From Rhodoplanes tepidamans (GTDB taxonomy: Bacteria > Pseudomonadota > Alphaproteobacteria > Rhizobiales > Xanthobacteraceae), in contig NZ_JAUSUJ010000004.1 in the NCBI RefSeq assembly GCF_030813915.1, forward strand, positions 62,001 to 126,000: a stretch of DNA of 64,000 nt. Reading direction: 5' to 3'. Below are positions 24,755-33,381 of this stretch, in pieces; the stretch's first letter is position 1; each line of letters starts with the position of its first letter. The notes below the pieces were generated by a model. That model worked only from the letters and a program-made list of their open reading frames with translations. It made no database searches and was not told the origin of the DNA. A program made the translations under genes and the position numbers.

Positions 24755-24792
24755 CCGGGCTGTCCGTCGAAGAGTTCCTTGCGCTGCTGTAG
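24751..24792 (+). pseudogene. 13-codon stub resembling the N-terminus of a Uma2-type endonuclease
   Basis: The ATG overlaps the hicB-like stop codon (ATGA), which implies translational coupling. The peptide 'MTGLSVEEFLALL' ends at TAG. The text 'xxxEEFLALP' is the usual opening of Uma2/DUF820 family PD-(D/E)XK nucleases. The stop falls where the family continues, and no further homologous sequence is seen in the next 120 bp. So this is probably a deleted remnant; a chance stub is possible. Confidence 0.35.
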
Positions 24793-24913
24793 CGCGGACC
24801 GCGCAGGGCAGAGTTCCGTCGAGCCGCAACCCGCGGCCGGAACCTGCCCGCGCGTCGGGCGGAGCTGTGACGGCGGTCTGAATCACGCGAGCGTCGGGCC
24901 CCGAAATACCGCC

Positions 24914-25753
24914 CTACCCGCGCTGTCGCGTCAGCCCGAGCCGACCGGCGATCAGGCGATCGAGCAGGCGATCCGGCAACAGGCGCGGCAGCCGGAAGTC
25001 CGTGAGCGGACGGGCCGTCACCACGTAGCGGCTGCGCGGACGGCGCGCCGTGAGCGCCTCGAGCACGACGTCGGCGACGCGCGTCGCCGGCAGGGCGTGC
25101 GCCACCGAATCGGCGAAGTGCGTCGTCATGGCCGCCACGGTGTCGCGATACGGCGTCTCCGCGTAGCGGGTGCCGCCGAACTCCAGCCCCTTGTCCCAGA
25201 TCGGCGTCGCGATCGGTCCGGGCTCGACGATCGCCACGTCGACGCCGTGCAGCATCAGCTCGCGGCGCAGGCTGTCGCACAGCGCCTCCAGCGCATGCTT
25301 GGACGCCGCATAGGCGCCGACCAGCGGCGCCGCGATCTTTCCCGACACCGAGCTGATGGCGACGATGCGGGCCGATCCATCGCCGACCGGCAGCATCAGC
25401 GGCACGAAGGCCTGCACGGTGGCGACCGCCCCGAGGACGTTCACCTCGAAGGTTCTGCGGATTTCGTCGAGCGGCTGATGGAGCAGCGGCCCCGGCAGCG
25501 CGATGCCGGCATTGACCACCAGCGCGGCGAGCCGGCGCCCCGCCAGCGCCTGCTCCACCGTTTGACGCGCTGCGTCGAGCGACGGCGGATCCGTGACATC
25601 GGCCAAGAGCGCGGTGACGCCGGGCGGCGCATCCTCGACCCGCCGCACCGTGGCGAAGCCGGTCCATCCGGCCGCGAGCAGCCGCATCGTGACGGCACGA
25701 CCGATCCCGGTCGACGCGCCGGTGACCAGAAACGCCGACGGAGAGGCCGTCAC
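24914..25753 (-). CDS. Short-chain dehydrogenase/reductase
   Basis: A 279-residue SDR. The nucleotide-binding motif is '[13 protein letters not shown]' and the catalytic set is present (N in '[10 protein letters not shown]', S in '[14 protein letters not shown]', Y-x-x-x-K in 'YAASKHAL'). The end '[16 protein letters not shown]' recalls retinol-dehydrogenase-like SDRs that act on lipids or fatty alcohols. The start is a GTG at 25753 that overlaps the ispG stop by four bases (GTGA), so the gene is translationally coupled to ispG. The substrate is unknown. Confidence 0.88.
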   Translation of the reverse strand: MTASPSAFLVTGASTGIGRAVTMRLLAAGWTGFATVRRVEDAPPGVTALLADVTDPPSLDAARQTVEQALAGRRLAALVVNAGIALPGPLLHQPLDEIRRTFEVNVLGAVATVQAFVPLMLPVGDGSARIVAISSVSGKIAAPLVGAYAASKHALEALCDSLRRELMLHGVDVAIVEPGPIATPIWDKGLEFGGTRYAETPYRDTVAAMTTHFADSVAHALPATRVADVVLEALTARRPRSRYVVTARPLTDFRLPRLLPDRLLDRLIAGRLGLTRQRG

Positions 25754-26997
25754 TCCGCCGCCGTGCGGGCGCTGCCGTAGCGGCGCTCGATGTAGTCGAT
25801 CACCATGGCCTTGAAGTCGGCGGCCAGCGTCGGGCCGCGCAGGGTCGCGACCTTCTTGCCGTCGACGAACACCGGGGCGGTCGGGCTCTCGCCGGTGCCG
25901 GGCAGCGAGATGCCGATGTCGGCGTGCTTGCTCTCGCCGGGGCCGTTGACGATGCAGCCCATCACCGCGACGTTGAGCCGCTCGACGCCGGGATAGCGGG
26001 TCTTCCACTCCGGCATCGAGGTGTGGATGAAGCCCTGGATCTCCTTGGCGAGCTCCTGGAACGTCGTCGAGGTGGTGCGGCCGCAGCCCGGGCAGGCGGC
26101 GACCAGCGGCACGAACACCCGGAACCCCATGGTCTGCAGGATCTCCTGCGCGACCTTTACCTCCAGGGTGCGGTCGCCGCCCGGCTCCGGCGTCAGCGAC
26201 ACCCGGATGGTGTCGCCGATGCCCTGCTGCAGCAGGATGCCGAGCGCCGCCGAGGAGGCGACGATGCCCTTCGAGCCCATGCCGGCCTCGGTGAGGCCGA
26301 GATGGATGGCGTAGTTCGAGCGCGCCGAGAGATCCTGGTAGACGGCGATCAGGTCCTGCACCGAGGACACCTTGGCCGACAGGATGATGCGGTTCTTCGG
26401 CAGGCCGATCTCCTCGGCCCGCGCCGCCGACAGCAGCGCCGACTGGATCATCGCCTCGCGGGTGACGGCGCGCACGTCCTTCGGGCTCGGCAGCCGGGCG
26501 TTCTCGTCCATCAGATGGGTGAGCAGCTCCTGGTCGAGCGAGCCCCAGTTGGCGCCGATGCGCACCGGCTTGCCGTGCCGGATCGCCATCTCGACGATGG
26601 CGGAGAACTGCTTGTCCTTCTTGTCCTTGAAGCCGACGTTTCCGGGATTGATGCGGTACTTGTCGAGCGCCTCGGCGCAGCCCGGATGGTCGGCCAGCAG
26701 CTTGTGGCCGATGTAGTGGAAGTCGCCGACGATCGGCACGTCGAGGCCCATCTTCAGCAGCCGCTCCTTGATGTGCGGCACCGCGGCGGCCGCCTCGTCG
26801 CGGTCGACCGTGATGCGGACGATCTCGGAGCCCTGCCGGGCCAGCGCCGCCACCTGGGCGACCGTGCCGGCGACGTCCGCCGTGTCGGTGTTGGTCATCG
26901 ACTGGACGACGATCGGGGCGCCGCCGCCGACCGTGACGTTGCCGACCCGCACGCCGACCGTCTCGCGCCGCATCGCCGGACCTGCCAGATCGCTCAT
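25750..26997 (-). CDS. ispG: 4-hydroxy-3-methylbut-2-enyl diphosphate synthase
   Basis: IspG (GcpE) reductively opens the cyclodiphosphate MEcPP to HMBPP, the sixth enzyme of the non-mevalonate isoprenoid pathway. The 415-residue product has the TIM-barrel start '[20 protein letters not shown]' and the 4Fe-4S ligands in '[10 protein letters not shown]' and '[19 protein letters not shown]'. GGGAG lies 8 bases before the ATG at 26997, so this start is preferred over one 7 codons upstream. It begins 55 bp after the transporter gene upstream and is followed by the coupled SDR gene. Confidence 0.95.
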   Translation of the reverse strand: MSDLAGPAMRRETVGVRVGNVTVGGGAPIVVQSMTNTDTADVAGTVAQVAALARQGSEIVRITVDRDEAAAAVPHIKERLLKMGLDVPIVGDFHYIGHKLLADHPGCAEALDKYRINPGNVGFKDKKDKQFSAIVEMAIRHGKPVRIGANWGSLDQELLTHLMDENARLPSPKDVRAVTREAMIQSALLSAARAEEIGLPKNRIILSAKVSSVQDLIAVYQDLSARSNYAIHLGLTEAGMGSKGIVASSAALGILLQQGIGDTIRVSLTPEPGGDRTLEVKVAQEILQTMGFRVFVPLVAACPGCGRTTSTTFQELAKEIQGFIHTSMPEWKTRYPGVERLNVAVMGCIVNGPGESKHADIGISLPGTGESPTAPVFVDGKKVATLRGPTLAADFKAMVIDYIERRYGSARTAAE

Positions 26998-27051
26998 CGT
27001 CAAACTCCCGAAATGCAATGGCCGCGGGAGTGCCAGACCCGCAAGCCCCCG

Positions 27052-28077
27052 TCAACGCGGCCGATTCGCGCCATCCGCGGCGGCCCGGCCGGTACGCCGC
27101 GGCCGGTTCACCAGGACGAGCCCGGCGACCACCAGGGCGGCCGCCACGGCGAACGGCCAGTCTATAGCATCTCCGAGCACGACGTGCCCGGCCACGACCC
27201 CGAACAATGGGGTGAGGAACGTGAAGGCCGAAAGACGGCTGGCCGAGTAGTGCTTCACCAGCGCGAACCACAGCCCATAGGTGATTCCGACCACCCAGAT
27301 GGTTTGATAGGCGAGCCACGAGACCGCCGCGGCACGCGGCACCCCGGGCAGGCTCTCGCCGAACCACAGGGCCGCCAGCCCCAAGATGGGGATCGAGCAG
27401 GCGAGCTGGTAGCCGAGCGTCTTCTCCGGCGCGGCATGGACCAGCCGGGTGCCTTTCACCACCAGGGTGGTGGAGGCCCAGAACACCGCCGAGACGAGCA
27501 GCAGGGCATCGCCCGCCAGCGTGCTCTCCAGGCTGCCCGGCGGCGCGCCGGCGCCGGCCGCCCCCGCCCCGGCGGGCGGCGCGGCGAGGAGCTGCGGCGC
27601 CCCGATCGCCACCACCACGCCGGCGAAGGCGGTCACCAGCCCGAACCACTGCAGCCGGCCGAGCCGCTCGCCGGGCAGCAGGAACGAGCCGCCGAGCGCC
27701 ACGAACAGCGGCGCCGTGTAGAGGAAGATGGTGCCGCGGCTCGCCGTGGTCATCATCAGGCCGCGATAGATCATGATGAACTCGCACCCGAACAGGATAC
27801 CGGCGACGAGTCCCGGCAGCAGGCTGCCGTCGCGCGAGAACAGCCGCACCCGGCGCGCCCATGCCCAGGCGAGCAGCATCAGCAGCGCGCCGGAGGAGCG
27901 GATCACCCCCTGCACCAGCGGCGGGATGTCGGGCACCGCCGCCTTGATGGCCACCTGGTTGAGGCCCCAGCTCAGGCTGAGGGCCACGATGGTGGCGGTC
28001 GCGAGCGCGTCGAGCGGGCGGGCGGGCTGCACGGCGGGGTCCTGCGGGGCGAGACGGGCGGGGGCGGGCCGGGGCAC
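27052..28077 (-). CDS. EamA/DMT-family transporter
   Basis: A 341-residue integral membrane protein with about ten helices arranged as two EamA repeats ('SWGLNQVAIKAAVPDIPPLV' opening the first and 'LLLVSAVFWASTTLVVKGTR' the second). A Gly/Ala-rich loop separates them. DMT exporters move metabolites such as amino acids across the inner membrane; the substrate is not predictable. The start is a GTG at 28077, 40 bp after zur, so zur, this gene, ispG and the SDR gene may form one transcript. Confidence 0.88.
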   Translation of the reverse strand: MPRPAPARLAPQDPAVQPARPLDALATATIVALSLSWGLNQVAIKAAVPDIPPLVQGVIRSSGALLMLLAWAWARRVRLFSRDGSLLPGLVAGILFGCEFIMIYRGLMMTTASRGTIFLYTAPLFVALGGSFLLPGERLGRLQWFGLVTAFAGVVVAIGAPQLLAAPPAGAGAAGAGAPPGSLESTLAGDALLLVSAVFWASTTLVVKGTRLVHAAPEKTLGYQLACSIPILGLAALWFGESLPGVPRAAAVSWLAYQTIWVVGITYGLWFALVKHYSASRLSAFTFLTPLFGVVAGHVVLGDAIDWPFAVAAALVVAGLVLVNRPRRTGRAAADGANRPR

Positions 28078-28116
28078 CGGCGCGGCGGGCCGCCGGCGCG
28101 GCAGCCGGGGCGGCGG

Positions 28117-28596
28117 TCAGCCGCGGGCGCAGTGGGCGCACACGCCCGTCACCTCGATCACCGAGATCTTCGGGGTGAAGCCCAGCGCCTTGGCCGAGGC
28201 CTTGATGGCGTCGGAGATGGCCGTGGAGGGGGCCTCGCCCACCGCGCCGCAGCGCTCGCAGATCAGGAAGGCGACCAGGGCGCCGGCCGCGTGGCTGTGC
28301 GAACAGGCCAGGAACGCGTTGCGGCTCTCGATCCGGTGCACCAGCCCCTGGGCGATCAGGAAGTCGAGGGCGCGGTAGACCGTGATCGGTGCCGGGCGCG
28401 GCCCCTCGGGCGCGACCAGCTCGAGAATCTCGTAGGCGCCGAGCGGCTTGTGGCTGCCGGCCAGGATCTCGAGCACCTGCCGCCGCATCGGGGTCAGGCG
28501 CTCGTGGCGCTCCTTGCACAGCGTCTCGGCATGCTTCAGCACCGACGCGCTGCAGCGGTCGTGGTCGTGGTCGGGCGACGGGAAGACCTCGGGCAT
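28117..28596 (-). CDS. zur: Fur-family regulator, probable zinc uptake regulator Zur
   Basis: A 159-residue Fur-family repressor. The winged-helix part is 'RLTPMRRQVLEILAGSHKPL' and 'PAPITVYRALDFLIAQGLVH'. The structural zinc site is formed by 'CERCG' and 'CAHC'. Regulatory metal residues lie in 'FLACSHSHAAG'. The His/Asp-rich N-terminus 'DHDHDRC' and overall pattern fit Zur rather than Fur or Irr. It normally shuts zinc uptake genes in Zn-replete cells; no zinc transporter is in the window. I saw no clear Zur box upstream. Confidence 0.88.
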   Translation of the reverse strand: MPEVFPSPDHDHDRCSASVLKHAETLCKERHERLTPMRRQVLEILAGSHKPLGAYEILELVAPEGPRPAPITVYRALDFLIAQGLVHRIESRNAFLACSHSHAAGALVAFLICERCGAVGEAPSTAISDAIKASAKALGFTPKISVIEVTGVCAHCARG

Positions 28597-28761
28597 GCCG
28601 TCTATTTATCGGCTCCGGCCGCGGTTTTCAAAGGTCGCGGGCGGGGTTGCGCGCGATTTCCGCGCCGGCCCGGCGGCCGGCCCGCGGGCGGCCGGCCGCC
28701 GACGCGGTCCGCCCCGGACGCCGCCGCGTCGCGGCCCCCGCCCCGGCGCTCCACCCCTCCC

Positions 28762-28790
28762 TTGCCAAGACGGGCCCGGCCCAGTATCAG
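28762..28790 (+). promoter_or_regulatory. Promoter of tRNA-Thr
   Basis: TTGCCA (28762-28767), a 17-base spacer, and TATCAG (28785-28790). The mature tRNA begins 12 bases after the -10 box. Confidence 0.6.
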
Positions 28791-28801
28791 GGAGCCGCGT
28801 C

Positions 28802-28877
28802 GCCGCAATAGCTCAGCTGGTAGAGCACATCATTCGTAATGATGGGGTCGGGGGTTCGAATCCCTCTTGCGGCACCA
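28802..28877 (+). tRNA. tRNA-Thr (anticodon CGT)
   Basis: 76 nt including an encoded CCA. The acceptor stem is GCCGCAA / TTGCGGC. The D arm is GCTCAGCTGGTAGAGC. The anticodon stem is CATCA / TGATG with loop TTCGTAA, so the anticodon is CGT. The T arm is GGGGGTTCGAATCCCTC-like. The discriminator is A, as usual for threonine. tRNA 3' ends are frequent integration sites, and AT-richer foreign-looking DNA follows directly. Confidence 0.95.
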
Positions 28878-29064
28878 GCACTTAGCTTAAATCCGCATCC
28901 GTCCCGTGCATTCCCATGCTCTCGGCTGTCCACAGCGGGGTGCACCGACCTGCTTGCAACTTCGTCTCGATCGCCGTTGAGAACATATGGGGAACAGTGC
29001 GGTAGGATAGTCAATGCGCGGATAAGCTGTAGGGTAATACCCACTGGAAACGGTGGGGTGTGGA

Positions 29065-30189
29065 ATGGCTGACGATCCGAACGGCCGTGTGAGCCGCCAA
29101 CGGTTTCAAGTCTCGTACTTCGGCGACAATCCTAACGACCATGCGATGGACGTGGACGCCCTCGGTCCGGCGCTCGTGGCATTCGGAAAATTAGTGCGAT
29201 CGGCAAACGGTGAAGTGAATGGAGAGCGGGCGGCAGTTCGCCTTCTGGTGACATCAGATTTCGAGAACAAATGCTTCAATATCAATTTCGAGATTATCCA
29301 GACAATCCTTAACCAGATCACGGACCTGTTTCAGAGCGGATCGATTGAGAAGGCGACGGACCTCCTGAAGAAGCTCGGCGTGGTCACGTCAGGCGTCGCT
29401 GCAGCTACGGGGACCGTGTTCGGATATCTGAAATGGAAAAACGGCCGGCAGGTCGAGACGGCACAGGAGACGAAAGACCCGCCCGGGTCGATCATCGTGA
29501 AGGTCGAAGGTGACGGGAACACCATAAACGTGAGCCCGACCGTGTACCGCTTGGCTCAGAGTGACGCTGTCTTGGACGCGATAGAAGGTGTTCTCGCTCC
29601 AATAGTGACCCAGAAAAGCGTGGCATCGATCGCGTTCAGCGGACCAGACAAGAGAAGCGAGCGATACGGTCGAGAGGACGTGGCGGCCATCGTCGCGTCC
29701 TGCTCGGATCGGAAACAGACTCCGGTAACGACTGACGACCCGGAACCGCGAACAGTAACCGCGGTGCTGTACGCGTATGGACCGGTATTCGACGTGAAGG
29801 CCCCCAACTGGCGATTCAAATACAAGAAGAAGCCAATATACGTCGACATCAGACAAACGAGCATCGCTCGCGATGCGGTGAAACGCGGCGGATCATCGGT
29901 AGACGACCGATACAAGGTGCGTTTGCAGATCACGGACCCGGAAACGGACGAGGAGGCACGTCGACCTGATCACGGTCGATCACCGAATCTCCCCTCACTC
30001 CTTTCGATCCCGCGACAGCGCTTAGCCTTTCCCAGCCGATCACGGGTCGGGCTCGACGATGCTGACCTTCAGATCATTCAGCACCGCCGCCAGCCCCGGC
30101 GCTGCAATCAGCTTCATCGTCCGGACCGCCTGCAGCTTCGTGATGGCGCGATCGAAGATTGCCAAGCTGGTGTGCCCGTTGAGCCGTGA
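29065..30189 (+). CDS. Unrecognised protein in AT-richer insert, C-terminus probably altered by frameshift
   Basis: A 374-codon frame with much lower GC at third positions than its neighbours. The N-terminus 'QRFQVSYFGDNPNDHAMDVD', 'ALGPALVAFGKLVRSANGEV' and 'FENKCFNINFEIIQTIL' belongs to a hypothetical family I have seen in mobile regions but cannot name. A short hydrophobic helix ('TSGVAAATGTVFGYLKW') lies around residues 110-128. After residue ~297 ('ITDPETDEE') composition changes and the frame runs 150 bp into the antisense of the RES toxin gene. In the +1 frame, sequence reads 'HVDLITVDHRIS' to a TAG at 30023-30025, just before the toxin gene end. So a one-base change near 29945 may have replaced the natural C-terminus. 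Function unknown; a defence or mobile role is only inferred from context. Confidence 0.65.
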   Translation: MADDPNGRVSRQRFQVSYFGDNPNDHAMDVDALGPALVAFGKLVRSANGEVNGERAAVRLLVTSDFENKCFNINFEIIQTILNQITDLFQSGSIEKATDLLKKLGVVTSGVAAATGTVFGYLKWKNGRQVETAQETKDPPGSIIVKVEGDGNTINVSPTVYRLAQSDAVLDAIEGVLAPIVTQKSVASIAFSGPDKRSERYGREDVAAIVASCSDRKQTPVTTDDPEPRTVTAVLYAYGPVFDVKAPNWRFKYKKKPIYVDIRQTSIARDAVKRGGSSVDDRYKVRLQITDPETDEEARRPDHGRSPNLPSLLSIPRQRLAFPSRSRVGLDDADLQIIQHRRQPRRCNQLHRPDRLQLRDGAIEDCQAGVPVEP

Positions 30190-30660
30190 CGGATAGATGA
30201 TGCCATCCGGCTTCTCCGCGTGCTCGTGGAAGGCCACGGACCAAGCCCGGGCGAGTGCCTGGCCGGAGGCCTTCGCGACGTCGGTCGGAACGCCCATGAC
30301 GATGGCGCCGTCATCGCGCAGGTCGACCATTCTAAGCGGGACGGCGACCTCGATCTCCGCATAGTGGCGGTCATGCAGTTCCCCCTCCTCCATCGGGAGA
30401 TCGCCGATCGCGCCATCGCGTTGGTCGCGGAGGACCGCCTCCAGGAAGCAGACCTTCACAGTCTCCCCGAGATAGAGCACGCCGAAACGGTTGGCGGCGA
30501 CGCGCCGCCTCGGATCGCTGAACCGGCTCGGCGTCTTGCCGAAGCCGAGGGGGTCCGGATAGCGACCGAGATAGATGCGGCCGAACCGCCGGCCGGGCGG
30601 CACCTCATGAATGTGGAGGACTGCACCCGCAAAGCCCTTGGGCGGGAGAACCTTCGCCAT
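30040..30660 (-). CDS. RES-domain toxin (type II toxin-antitoxin)
   Basis: A 206-residue RES-domain protein. RES toxins degrade NAD+ and stop growth. The diagnostic Arg/Tyr/Ser-Arg pattern is seen in 'GRRFGRIYLGRYPDP' and 'GKTPSRFSDP', followed by 'RFGVLYLGETVKVCFLEAVL' with the conserved Glu. The ATG (30660) directly follows the antitoxin stop (TGAATG), so the pair is co-translated. The frame is intact. It is slightly larger than minimal RES toxins, fitting the partner's size. Confidence 0.85.
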   Translation of the reverse strand: MAKVLPPKGFAGAVLHIHEVPPGRRFGRIYLGRYPDPLGFGKTPSRFSDPRRRVAANRFGVLYLGETVKVCFLEAVLRDQRDGAIGDLPMEEGELHDRHYAEIEVAVPLRMVDLRDDGAIVMGVPTDVAKASGQALARAWSVAFHEHAEKPDGIIYPSRLNGHTSLAIFDRAITKLQAVRTMKLIAAPGLAAVLNDLKVSIVEPDP

Positions 30661-31425
30661 TCAGCGGAAATCTCTCCCAACGCTCTCGGCGGCCTCAAGC
30701 GCAGCCTTGACCTTCCCACGCTCCAGAGCCTCGCGCCCGGTCAGCCCGTCGAGTTCACCATGCGGCTGCACCAGGAAGCGATAGACCGCCCAAGGCCCGC
30801 CCAGGCGCTCATGCAGCACCGCAAGCTCGGCATAGGGCTTCCCTTCGGCATCGAGTTGCCAGACCGGAAAACGAAAGCCGCGCTTCGCCCCGTCGAGGCC
30901 CAGGATCTGGCCGCTCTGGCGCTTCGTGTTCACCGTCACGCGGCTCGTGCCGAGCATGTTGGCGAACGCATCGGCGCTCAGCATGTCGTCGCCCCCCAGG
31001 ATCTCGGCGGCACGCAGCCGGCCGCGCTCGCGCGCCGCCGCCAGCGCCGCCTGCAGTTGGGGGTCCGGCGCCACAGCTTCTTCTACCCTCGGCTCAGGCG
31101 CGGCAACCGCCTCCTCGAAGGGCGTCACGACGGCCTTGCCATCAGGATCGACATCGACGCGGAAGCTGACCCGCCGGCCGGCTGTGCGACTCTTGGCGAT
31201 CGCATCTCCGTAGCCCTGCAAGAGCACCTTCATTCGCTTGGGGCTGCTGGTGAGCACCTTGGACGCGATGTTCGGCATCTTCAGCTTGAAGCCGGCCGCC
31301 CCCTTCGGCAGGGTCTGGTCCAGGCCGGTGACAAACGCCATCGTGGTGAAGGCCGATTTCCCAGCCGCCCGGACCCGCCGGCCCGCGCCGCGGCGAAGGA
31401 CCGTCTTCGATTTTGAAGCTGCCAT
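30661..31425 (-). CDS. Antitoxin of the RES toxin, Xre/MbcA/ParS-like, enlarged
   Basis: A 254-residue protein. The middle holds a helix-turn-helix-like segment ('MLSADAFANMLGTSRVTVNT'), and the end 'AVLHERLGGPWAVYRFLVQP' to 'ALERGKVKAALEAAESVGRD' is the toxin-binding region. The first ~110 residues ('MPNIASKVLTSSPKRMKVLL', 'VSFRVDVDPDGKAVVTPFEE') are extra compared with the usual ~150-residue antitoxins of this class. It should neutralise the NAD-degrading RES toxin and repress the operon. Start ATG at 31425 has GGAGG 7 bases upstream. Confidence 0.8.
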   Translation of the reverse strand: MAASKSKTVLRRGAGRRVRAAGKSAFTTMAFVTGLDQTLPKGAAGFKLKMPNIASKVLTSSPKRMKVLLQGYGDAIAKSRTAGRRVSFRVDVDPDGKAVVTPFEEAVAAPEPRVEEAVAPDPQLQAALAAARERGRLRAAEILGGDDMLSADAFANMLGTSRVTVNTKRQSGQILGLDGAKRGFRFPVWQLDAEGKPYAELAVLHERLGGPWAVYRFLVQPHGELDGLTGREALERGKVKAALEAAESVGRDFR

Positions 31426-31444
31426 GACCCAACCTCCGCTGGAG

Positions 31445-31474
31445 CATATATGGCAAAATCGATAAGTTCGTCAA
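31445..31474 (-). promoter_or_regulatory. Promoter/operator of the RES toxin-antitoxin operon
   Basis: On the minus strand TTGACG (31474-31469), an 18-base spacer, and TATATG (31450-31445). The -35 box is embedded in a direct repeat, CGAACTT-GA-CGAACTT, 9 bases apart. It is well placed for the antitoxin to bind and block the promoter. Confidence 0.6.
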
Positions 31475-31901
31475 GTTCGTAAAGGTGATTTCCCCGCTGG
31501 TCCGGACCCGTCGTTCAATCGCTGGCGGGACCGGGTCAGAGCGCGGCAACCCGTGAATCAAAGACACTGACGCCGGTCAGCATTTCCTAGACTAACGTCG
31601 CGGACCATCTCCTGCCCGATCGCGCGCGGAGTCCGTCATCGCGGACCCCGACCACGTCCGCTCCTCACGCCAGAGTGACCACCGACGCGATCCGCTGGCG
31701 CAGCCGCGACCAAGACCGTCATCGCCGCCTCCGCCGCGCCTCGAACCCGCGGCCGGGCCGGGGCGAAACAGCGGGAGCTCGCGCGGTTGCGGATCGATGC
31801 GATCCTGCTTCGGTCGTCCAAATCGCATCTCGCCCTCGCGGTCATGCCCCGTTACCATCGCGGCCGGCGACCCCCGTCCGACCACGCCTCCGGAGCCAGA
31901 C
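31475..31901. other. Intergenic region, no gene seen
   Basis: 427 bp between the toxin-antitoxin promoter and the ligase gene. Only GC-biased overlapping frames without family features occur. It marks the return from AT-richer insert to normal GC content at about 31,500. No integrase, attachment-site duplicate of the tRNA end, or RNA gene was recognised. Confidence 0.4.
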
Positions 31902-33377
31902 ATGCCTGCCGACCCGAGCCGTCCCCCCGGGACGACGTCCCCGTCCTATGTCGATTGCATCCTGCTGCAGGCCCGCTTCGACGGGCGGCGCCCGGCGATC
32001 GGGACCGAGAGCGGCGTGCTCACCTACGGCCAGCTCGCCGAGGCGATCGCCGCGGCGACGACGCGCTGCGCCGCGGCCGGCCTCGCGCCCGGCACCCTGG
32101 TCGGGCTCACGGTCGCCGATCCGGTCTGGCAGGTCGTGCTGATCTGCGCGCTGCACCGGCTCGGCGTGATCAGCACCAGCCTGATGCCGGCCGAGGCCGG
32201 ACTGCCGCTCGGGATGTCCGCCCTGCTGTACGACCGCGACCGCCCGGCGGGCTTCACCGGCACCGCCCTGCAGGTCGATCCCGGCTGGTTCGCGGCGCAG
32301 CCCGGCCGGCCGCCGGCGACGCCGGTGCGGTTCGGGCCGCGCGACGTCTGCCGGGTGGCGCTGTCCTCCGGCACGACCGGCGAGCCGAAGCCGATCGCCA
32401 TGAGCGAGGCGGTGCTGTGGGACCGCATCACCACCTATCTGTGGCGCGGCAGCATGGCCGCCGTGCAGCGGGTCTTCTGCGGCCCGCAGATGCGCTCGCA
32501 TTTCGGCTTCATGATCGCCTTCACGGCGCTCGCCACCGGCAAGATGGTCTGCTTCGCGCAGACCGCCGCGACGGCCGTGCCGGTGATCGCCTTCGCGGGC
32601 GCCGAGCTCGCCATCGTCTCGGTGCAGCAGCTCGGCGAGCTCGCCGAGACGCAGGAACGCAGCCTCGGCGGTCTCGCCACGCTGCGCGAGATCCAGGCCG
32701 GCGGCTCGCACATCTCGGAGGCGCTGGTGCGGCGGCTGCGCGCCGTGCTGCCGGTGCCGATCGTCAACACCTACGCCTCGACCGAGGCCGGCGTCGTGGC
32801 GCTCGCCAGCGTCGAGCAGCTGGCGGAACGGCGCGACGAGGGCGCGGTCGGCTTCCTGGTGCCGTGGGCGACGGTCGAGGCCTGCGACGAGGCCGGGCGG
32901 CCGCTGCCGGCCGGCGAGACCGGCAGCCTGCGCATCCGCGCGCTCGGCCTCGCGGCGCCGTGGCGGCCGGGCAGCACCACGATGGAGCCGATGGACGCGT
33001 TCTCGCCCGGCGACCACGGCCGCGTGCTGGAGACCGGCATGCTGGTGGTCGGCGGGCGCACCAACGACGTGATCAATTTCGGCGGCGTCAAGCTGGCGGC
33101 GGAGCTGCTCGACCGCCAGGTGACGCGCTGCAAGGGCGTGCGCGACGCCGGCGTGATCGCGGTCGAGGGCCGCAGCGGGCTGCCCGAGATCGTCGTCGCG
33201 GTGGTCGCCGGCGGCCATGTCGACGAGGCCGAGATCGGTGCGCGCTGCGCCGAGGTGGCGCCGTTCGCCAGGCCCGTCGCGGTCCACCGGGTGGAGGCGA
33301 TCCCGCGCAACGCCATGGGCAAGATCGTCCGTTCGGAGCTGCGCCGCACGCTGGCGGCCGGCACCGGGCCGGCGTGA
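31902..33377 (+). CDS. AMP-forming acyl-CoA synthetase / ligase (ANL superfamily)
   Basis: A 491-residue adenylate-forming enzyme. The phosphate-binding core is 'VALSSGTTGEPKPIAMS'; 'IVNTYASTEAGVVAL' is the A5 region; 'GDHGRVLETGMLVVGGRTND' holds the A7/A8 Asp and Arg; 'IPRNAMGKIVRSEL' supplies the C-terminal catalytic Lys. It should activate a carboxylic acid as acyl-AMP and probably transfer it to CoA or a carrier. The substrate is unknown. It heads the catabolic region and is separated from the convergent Bug-type gene by a strong hairpin. Confidence 0.88.
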   Translation: MPADPSRPPGTTSPSYVDCILLQARFDGRRPAIGTESGVLTYGQLAEAIAAATTRCAAAGLAPGTLVGLTVADPVWQVVLICALHRLGVISTSLMPAEAGLPLGMSALLYDRDRPAGFTGTALQVDPGWFAAQPGRPPATPVRFGPRDVCRVALSSGTTGEPKPIAMSEAVLWDRITTYLWRGSMAAVQRVFCGPQMRSHFGFMIAFTALATGKMVCFAQTAATAVPVIAFAGAELAIVSVQQLGELAETQERSLGGLATLREIQAGGSHISEALVRRLRAVLPVPIVNTYASTEAGVVALASVEQLAERRDEGAVGFLVPWATVEACDEAGRPLPAGETGSLRIRALGLAAPWRPGSTTMEPMDAFSPGDHGRVLETGMLVVGGRTNDVINFGGVKLAAELLDRQVTRCKGVRDAGVIAVEGRSGLPEIVVAVVAGGHVDEAEIGARCAEVAPFARPVAVHRVEAIPRNAMGKIVRSELRRTLAAGTGPA

Positions 33378-33381
33378 TCCT

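Noticed and set aside
28878-31901. Integrase or duplicated tRNA-end attachment site bounding the AT-richer insert
   Set aside because: No recombinase-like frame and no second copy of the tRNA 3' end were seen in this stretch.
31592-31903. A 103-codon minus-strand frame upstream of the acyl ligase
   Set aside because: Low-complexity Gly/Arg/Ser text, no ribosome binding site, and it overlaps the ligase upstream region.
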